Shown one piece after another: positions 57,607 through 64,000 of a DNA stretch of 64,000 nt. Numbering within the stretch: position 1 is the stretch's first letter; the number at the start of each line of letters is the position of its first letter. The notes under the pieces were generated by a model. The model was not told where the DNA came from. It saw only the letters and a list, made by a program, of their open reading frames with translations, and searched no databases. A program made the position numbers and the translations under genes. The DNA comes from Paraphaeosphaeria minitans (taxonomy: Eukaryota > Ascomycota > Dothideomycetes > Pleosporales > Didymosphaeriaceae), in assembly GCA_015832175.1 (NCBI GenBank), contig WJXW01000008.1, positions 62,001 through 126,000 on the forward strand, in the 5' to 3' direction.

Positions 57607-60523
57607 ATGGCGGACGCGGATACGCGGAGTGAGGAGTCGGTAGACGGCGATGTCAAGATCGGTGGTGATCGTGGTAAGGACATCGAGGGAATTCTGGGCA
57701 ACTACGTTGGGAGTTCCTACCTCTTTCATCGTGCCCGGAACGCTGGTGGTGCTGATCCTCGTTCTTGCGCGGACGAGTCGGAGGAGACTCGGCCGCTAAA
57801 TAACGCTGTTGGTGGGGGTGTGGGCGGTGACATCGTAAGTTATGATCATTCTTTAGATGGGATCTGGTGGACTGACATCTTTAGGAGAACGAGAATAGCT
57901 CTGTAGAGGGAACAGATATTGCCACTACCGGCGTGGATGCAGGTGATTACAACGTAGGTTATAACCTTTCTTTAGATGGGATTTGGTGAACTAACATCCT
58001 CGGGCAGAAACCAGACAGCGCTGCAAAGGGAAAAGCCATTGTCACCACCAGCGTGGATTCAGTTGGTCACAACGTAAGTAACAACCCTTCTCCTGATGCG
58101 ATCCGTTTAACTAACATCCTTGGGCAGAACGCAAACAGCGCTGCAGGGGGAGCGGCCATTGCCACCACCTTGCTGTCAAACTCCAACGAGAACCTTGACC
58201 TCGGAAGCCAAACCCCTGACAAAAGCTGTTCACAAGTGAAGAAAGTGACAGATGACTCGTTTAATACGCAGCATCTTAATAACCTCGTGCCAACCAAGTC
58301 TCCTAAGAACGGCGTACTAGGTTTCGATACAGTTAATCTTTTTAACAAGAAAGGAAAGTCAACTTTAAGTAAGACCGTCAAGTTCAAAGACTTTGCGGAG
58401 GAGCTTGAGACTATAGTGGAAGAAGACATCGCCGGTAAGGATGCGGTTGTTCATGCGCCACTTCAAGGTTAGTCTACCTGTGCAAGCCCCTAACTTCACT
58501 TCACTCTTCACACGGCGTTTTTCTCTTGCAGATGGTCGTTATGATACCTAGTCCTAGCGAAACTTGATTAATTACAAGAGACTAACAATGTAGCTACTGC
58601 ATCGTTGCTTAGAAATACACCTCCATCAGGTGTGCCTCACAGTGACGTGGGCGGCTATTGCCAGAATGCGGGACACGAATCCGAGTCGCGAACTACAATT
58701 AAGCCCTTGGCAGAGGCTACAATGCCGAGGCAGCGAATCTATGAATCGAAGGTGAATATGCCCTTCGAGTCTACCCCTTTTTACGAGACTAATGTTTTAA
58801 AGTACGCTCCAGCAGCATCTCAGAGTATCCAATTGGCATCTCAGAACAACGAGTTGGCATCTCAGAGCAACCAACTGCTTCACGTAGGACCATATGTGCA
58901 AAAGGTAAAGGTTTTTGTGTCTAGAATCGTAGAATGCTTTCCACTAACAAGGGCTAGTTTGAGTACTTACCTCGTGCTCCTCGTAAAGCGCAGGTCAGCC
59001 ATCAGCCACAGCATGATCGATCTGATCATCGAGATGAGACCCGCATGGGAAATGCTCAATTGCGGAAGCTCCAGCAAACCCTCGATGACGAGCGAAAGGC
59101 TCACAAAATCGAGCTTGAGCGCATCGAGATCCGCGCCCGAGATCGCTATGGAACAGCGCTGCAGCAGATAACGAGTGACATCCTGGGCCAGCGAGCTACT
59201 CTAATCCAACAGACGGTGCATCTAAAGGAGTGGGAGCTGGATCTAAACGCTCGCGAAGCTATGACTCGGAAGATCGAGCATCTTCTTGCCATCGGGCAGA
59301 AGCAGATCGCCGGTCCAGAAGCAGATGCGCAGGACCTGGATACGTTCATCAAAGTCGACAAGGAGATCATCCGCGAGAAGGTTACTCACGAGATTCGTCG
59401 TCATGATCGTCAAGTTGATGCCCAGCTTGCTATCAAACGGGAGAAATTGAACCACCGCGAGGCCACCATCGAGTCGCGGGAGAAAACATATTCCACCTTG
59501 TACAAGGCCCAAGTCGCAAACAAATTGGAAGCAGAGATCCGTGCCGATTTGGAGAAGGCGACCGCGGAGCAAGAAATCACCGGATACAACCGTGGCCTGG
59601 CCGAAGGCAAAGCTTTAGGAGAAGCGGAAGGCAACGAGGAACTGCGGCAGCTCTGGTACGACAAGGGCTTCGCTGCTTGTCATGGCATGATGGATCGCAT
59701 AAAGCGGTTCCAGGCTGGCTTGTTGGCCCATGACAGCCCCGAACTCACCTTCTTGTTCGACCAGAGCCATCCGGACAACCCCTTTACACGTGGGCTGCAG
59801 ATCGGCCGCCGTGGTATGGCTGTGTCTTTCCAGCCATCTTCTGCTCTGAACGGTCCCGCAGACCAAACCCTGTCACTGTTGTTTCCAGGATCAAGCGTGC
59901 CTGCAGCGATCCGCGACTCGCAGCCCGCCGGCCTTACTGCCCGTGATGATCATACTACCGCAAACAACAATGCAGCCAATACGCCTATCCAATCTCACCC
60001 ATACGCACACCTCGCTGGAAGCGGCAATGCAAATGCAAAGACCCACGAGAACGGACTCGGCGACAACCGTCCAATCTACGAGCAAGAATGCCGCCCGGCA
60101 TACGGCTGGCCAAATGCCTTCAACGCATTTGGAAAACCTCCCCATCCCTACGCGTCTGCTTACTCCAACGCAAGCGTGAAAAACCATATCGACGGAGCGG
60201 ATGCCACTCATCCACCACCCGATCTCTATCAGAGTGGCGTCGATCACCACAACACGCCTTCCGCCAGCGGCGTCCCCAGTCCCATGGCAAACCCGCTCTT
60301 TGGCGTCCCCCTATATCCATCACTCCAAGCCCAGGCCCAGGCCCAGGCCCAGCTACCGCGATCCCCGACCGGCAACCGCACGAATGACAGCGTTGGCCGG
60401 CCGAACGGCGAGGTGTCCATCTTCCTGTCTGGAAAGCGTCTGCTGCCTCACGGCCAGGCCGAGGGCGAAGACGAGCGAGTACATGGGACAGACACGCAGG
60501 TCAATTTGATCGATCTCTCTTAG
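57607..60523 (+). CDS. Unrecognised coiled-coil protein with duplicated small exons
   Basis: I know no family for this protein. My six-exon model is 57607-57834, 57885-57953, 58008-58073, 58128-58467, 58594-58904 and 58958-60523 (859 aa); all joints keep the frame. Exons 2, 3 and the start of 4 are tandem duplicates, and so are introns 1-3 (50, 54, 54 bp; shared GATGGGATYTGG and ACTRACATC). Intron 3 has no stop and 54 bases, so its retention would insert 18 residues. Residues 1-330 look disordered, with a LASQ-NNE/SNQ threefold repeat (58830-58880). Residues about 368-570 form a long charged coiled coil (LRKLQQTLDDERKAHKIELE). A conserved-looking block follows (GFAACHGMMDRIKRFQAGLL, then FLFDQSHPDNPF, 572-620). 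The tail is Ser/Pro/Asn/Gln-rich with QAQAQAQAQ. An upstream frame extension begins with GTG only, so 57607 is the start. Confidence 0.72.
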
Positions 60524-61780
60524 GAGAGGGGAATGCACATGATGGTCCTAGATCCTTTGCGCTCTGATCAACATCTCAACCTGGCGTCAGGACGTTTGCC
60601 CATTTCTTTCAACATCGTTCTGGGAAAGGTTGCGTCGTCAATCTCCAGAAAGATGTGAGAGGTGGCGATCCTGCGGACTCGGGGGGTTTTTTTTTACTTT
60701 ATTTCTTTGGAAATCCAAGGCAGTATGAAGCGAGTTTGCATTTCAACATGTTTTCCAGTATACCACCTCATGGCATGGCTTTGAAGGTTGGTCTTTCATT
60801 CACGGCGAAAAACATCTTAAGGGACAATGCGGACATGGGGCGGTGGCGTTCTCTTCTCATCGAGTTTCCAGCGCAGCCGGGCTCCATCGGCTCCACGCCT
60901 CGAAAAGCTGGCTTACCAGTGAAGATCCATCCGAGGTAGCCTTTTTTTTTACTGGTTAAAAGGGGGGATTTGAGATTTTCAATTCTAGATACATTTTTTC
61001 CTTTTCCAAAAATGTACACTTTCATTTATCAAAAAAAAAATCCCAAACGGTGTTTATTCTTAAGTGATGTATATCTTTTCAGCAGTGGAGAAGCGCAAAT
61101 GTAACATTTACGAGTACTTACAGTACCTACCTATCTGTTGATGCAGGGATTGTTCGGAGTTTAAAATCTGAACAACAACCAAGCCGGGCAAGGTGGCTTG
61201 CGTGCTGTCGCCAAGCATGGAAATTTTCTCTCTTCGCCAAGATGTGATCAGAGACGGCGAGTAACAAGAGTTAAATATGTAGGTAGCATTGTCCCAGGGC
61301 TTGGTCCATCGACTGATCTGATCTCGAATGCTGACAACTCAATCTCATCTTGAAAAAGTGCAGTCGTCTTCACAATAGGGAAAGAATGGCTTAATCGCGG
61401 GCGGTTACATGGTAGTGGCGGAGCACATGCGGTAAGTTTTCCCAGACGAGAGTCGAGGTGCGGAGGAGAGACGTCGAGGGGCGTCTTTGCCTCGGCTCCC
61501 CAGGATATTGAGTAGGGATGTGGTCCGTGCGCGGCTGGCGATGCTGCATCTCTAGCCTCACCAAGTGACACGTTGGAGAGCATCGTCTTAATCGTAATTG
61601 CTCGTTCCTTTCGTATCCGCGTCACGTCTCGGTTCAATCGTGGTGTATCCTTCCTCTCGCAGTCCCTGATACCATCAGGTGACATCATCTTCCCTTATCA
61701 GCGGGCGCGTTGAGTTCCATCCCCGCGTTCCGCATCACCCACCGGGGAGCAGCTACACCACAGCCACAACCTGCGGCAGG
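60524..61780. other. 1.26-kb intergenic region before PEX3
   Basis: No gene accepted. It has homopolymer T and A runs (60687-60696, 60940-60949, 61030-61038). Opposing short frames at 60655-60939 and 60768-61025 overlap each other and have no features I recognise. The PEX3 promoter must be in the right half. The PEX3 frame is open upstream to an ATG at 61679, but the family start is the later one. Confidence 0.5.
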
Positions 61781-63528
61781 ATGATAAGTGCCACGCGCCG
61801 CTGGCTTCGCCGCAACCGCACCAGCTTCGCCATCGGAGCGGGCGTCCTGGGCGCGGGTTATCTCGCGGGGCAGTATGCGCTGGGAAAGCTGTCGGAAGCC
61901 CGCCAGCGCATGAGCGACGACCGCATCGCGAAGGAGAAGTTAGACATTGTATCTTTCACACATCCCGGCCATCGCTAACTGGCACAGCCTGCGTCGCCGC
62001 TTCGAGCAGAACCAGGAGGACTGCACCTTCACCGTGCTCGCCATCTTGCCCACCGCTACCGAGAATCTCCTGGACGCCGTCCCCGTCGAGCAGGTGCTGG
62101 AAGAGCTGCAGAAGCAGAAGGCCGAGAGGCTGGCGAGGAGCGTAGGACCGAGCGAAATTGCAAGCACCGCACCACCCAGTGTTGCAGATGTCGCAGAAGA
62201 CGATGCCAAGAGCTCCAGCTTCCAGAGCGAGAGCTATGTGCACGCCAGTCAGTTAGCAGGCGAGGGCGAGGGCGAGAGCGCCGTGACAACAGGCAGCACA
62301 GAAAGAAGCGGTGATTCGGGTGAGCGCAAGAGCATGAGGAGCAAGGCCCAATTGTGGAGCGAGATGAAGATCAGTTGTGAGCACCACTATCGACGCACTC
62401 ATTCTTCAACAGTGACTGACCATGACAGCAATCACACGCGCATTCACGCTCCTATACACTTTGTCCCTTCTCACGCTCCTTACCCGCATCCAGCTGAACC
62501 TCCTCGGCCGCCGCAACTACCTTGCTTCTGTCGTGACCCTCGCATCCCCGCCTCCAGCGAATCAAGAGTCACGGATAAGCCTGGAGAACCATGACGACGA
62601 CAACTTCGAGCAGGCATACGGCAACGACTTCGAGACGAACCGGAGATACCTGAGTTTGAGCTGGTGGCTGCTGCACAAGGGATGCCTGAACCTGATGGAG
62701 AAGGTGCGCGTCGCTGTGAAGGACGTCTTCGGCACCCTCAACCCGAGAGAGGAGATCACCATCGAGAGGCTTTCCGAGCTTACCTTGGAGGTGCGGAAGA
62801 GGGTCGAGGGCGCGACGGAAGAGGAACGCAGGTATATCTACGCTTCTCATACTAGTCTATTCCCCACTAACCACCGTAGAACACGCAAATGGCTGCCGTA
62901 CCTCCTCCCCAGCCATGACCAGGAGGATTACGTTCTGCGTGAGAGCGGAATGACCACATCTGAAGACAAAACATGCCCTACCACAGCCACGTCGCTGCGC
63001 CGCCTCATCGACGAAACCTCAGACCTCATTGACTCGCCCGCCTTCACCCACGTCCTCACCCGTCTCCTCGACGCCGCTTTCTCACACCTCATCGACGTCA
63101 AGATCTCCCAGCTCTCATACAAGATCCCGCCCATCTCAGAGAGCACTGCACGCGTGCAGGAAATTGTGGGCAGCGATGTAAAGGCCAAGGTCGCCAGCTC
63201 GCTCGCCGTGTTCTGCAGACAGGCGCACAACATCGGAAGCGGCGCCAACAACGAGTACCTGGCAGCTATCGAGCAGGTCCGCGACCTGGAGGCCTTCGCT
63301 GCCGTCGTGTACTCGAGCAACTTCGAAGTAGAATCCCCCGACTTCACGTCAAACCGACCGAATACTCTCATTGATGAGAGCAACAGGGCGAGCATGGCTA
63401 CGAGTGGTGTGGATCCGCTCGCGCCGGTTCCAAGTCAACCAACGACTACGAGGGAGAGTGTGGCCGATCCAAGCTTCGAAAGCGCCTGGGGAAAAGCGCT
63501 GGCGAAAGAGGATGGAAAGCCGTACTGA
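61781..63528 (+). CDS. PEX3: Peroxisomal biogenesis factor 3
   Basis: Integral peroxisomal membrane protein that recruits the receptor PEX19 and so drives insertion of peroxisomal membrane proteins. My model has four exons: 61781-61938, 61988-62376, 62429-62831 and 62880-63528 (532 aa); introns are 49, 52 and 48 bp. The N-terminus MISATRRWLRRNRTSF is a basic targeting segment followed by a membrane span (FAIGAGVLGAGYLAGQYAL). The first splice joint restores the very conserved RIAKENLRRRFEQNQEDCTFT. A second hydrophobic segment (AFTLLYTLSLLTLLTRIQLNLLGRRNYL) and the later SWWLLHKGCLNL are also family hallmarks. An acidic, Ser-rich insert lies between residues 100 and 175. With the SKL-ended acyl-CoA dehydrogenase at 50376, this gives two peroxisome-related genes in the window, probably by chance. 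Confidence 0.95.
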
Positions 63529-63962
63529 GTAGAAGGCGTGTGTTGCGTTGATGAGACTTCTTGTACAGTACTTTGGATTTTGGGCTTGATCAACGGCAGA
63601 GGATGGTTGGGATGAAAGATACCCGCGCACAGCTACTATAATGAGATACATCCATGATGGAAAGGGATTGCGCATCCTCTGTTTGAGCCTCATGCTTTTG
63701 TCGGGGCACTCTTAGCAGCGATGCACTAACACGTGAGCAGGCGACGAGTCTATGACGTCAGCGCGTTTTGTGCAACGCAGACCGACGCAGCCTTTGCACA
63801 CAACACGCATCACTCTTCTGAAGGAGTGAAACTGGGTCATCCTGGGCCTACAAAGACACTCGTTTCTTGCGCGAGACAACAACGGATCCTGGCATTCCAT
63901 CCCACCTCATCACCGCATACACACAGCATAAAAGCTGTCTCCAAAGCGTTCGACCACCCATC
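63529..63962. other. Intergenic region at the right end
   Basis: The 434 bp between PEX3 and a possible start at 63963 are balanced in composition. A CATAAAAGC stretch near 63929 is TATA-like. No gene on the minus strand is convincing. Confidence 0.5.
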
Positions 63963-64000
63963 ATGTCAACACAAGAAAGAGATAGCAATGAAAATACCCA
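63963..64000 (+). CDS. Possible 5' end of a gene cut by the window edge
   Basis: An ATG at 63963 opens a frame reading MSTQERDSNENT to the last base, with an A-rich Kozak-like context (ACCCATCATG) and a TATA-like CATAAAAG about 35 bases upstream. Only 12 codons are visible, so no product can be proposed. Confidence 0.3.
   Translation, partial: MSTQERDSNENT

Noticed and set aside
1..64000. tRNA, rRNA or CRISPR loci
   Set aside because: No A/B-box plus TTCGA-type tRNA pattern, no ribosomal RNA text, and no regularly spaced repeat-spacer array were found; the repeats present are tandem satellites.

Overview
This window looks like a chromosome segment of a filamentous ascomycete (Pezizomycotina). 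A Dothideomycete with a two-compartment AT-rich/GC-equilibrated genome is my best guess. The evidence is short introns (about 45-75 bp, GTRNGT donors, CTRAC branch sites, YAG acceptors), fungal-only families (CFEM/PTH11-like receptor, GT69 mannosyltransferase, Hal4/Sat4-type kinase) and strong RIP-type mutation of repeats. The genus cannot be fixed from sequence alone.

Region 1 (1-19082) is an AT-rich block with no intact gene. CpA is almost erased and TpA (above all TAG) is hugely enriched while CpG survives, the signature of repeat-induced point mutation. Readable inside it are two diverged copies of a RecQ-type, telomere-linked-helicase-like gene on the minus strand (1-2000 and 5370-9800), an unrecognised degenerate frame (2700-3990), a Ty3/gypsy pol on the plus strand (9850-13070), a chromodomain-type Ty3 3' end (15240-16450) split by a solo LTR with a 5-bp target duplication, and a minus-strand copy of that Ty3 family (17845-19027). 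A 55-bp repeat copy sits exactly at the edge with normal sequence (about 19083).

Region 2 (19083-32000) is sparse and accessory-like: a CFEM-domain seven-TM PTH11-like receptor, a cytochrome P450, a 2.3-kb gap holding a hAT-type MITE with a perfect 8-bp target duplication, an HSL-type alpha/beta hydrolase, and a large hybrid histidine kinase (GAF, HisKA, HATPase, REC).

Region 3 (33000-64000) is dense with housekeeping genes: LSG1 and LTV1 (60S and 40S maturation) head to head over a 248-bp promoter; BET5 (TRAPP); a CaMKK/Ssp1-Sak1-type kinase; a Hal4/Sat4-type kinase; a SUN-like SLP1 protein; an acyl-CoA dehydrogenase; a GT69 mannosyltransferase; an F-box protein; an unrecognised coiled-coil protein with a tandemly duplicated exon+intron unit; PEX3; and the first codons of a possible gene at the right end. 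The gaps between genes are rich in microsatellites, notably TACC/GGTA tetranucleotides, and one 27-bp minisatellite.

Exon structures given here were worked out by hand from splice sites, reading phase and family conservation. All spliced models total a multiple of three. No search or transcript was available.
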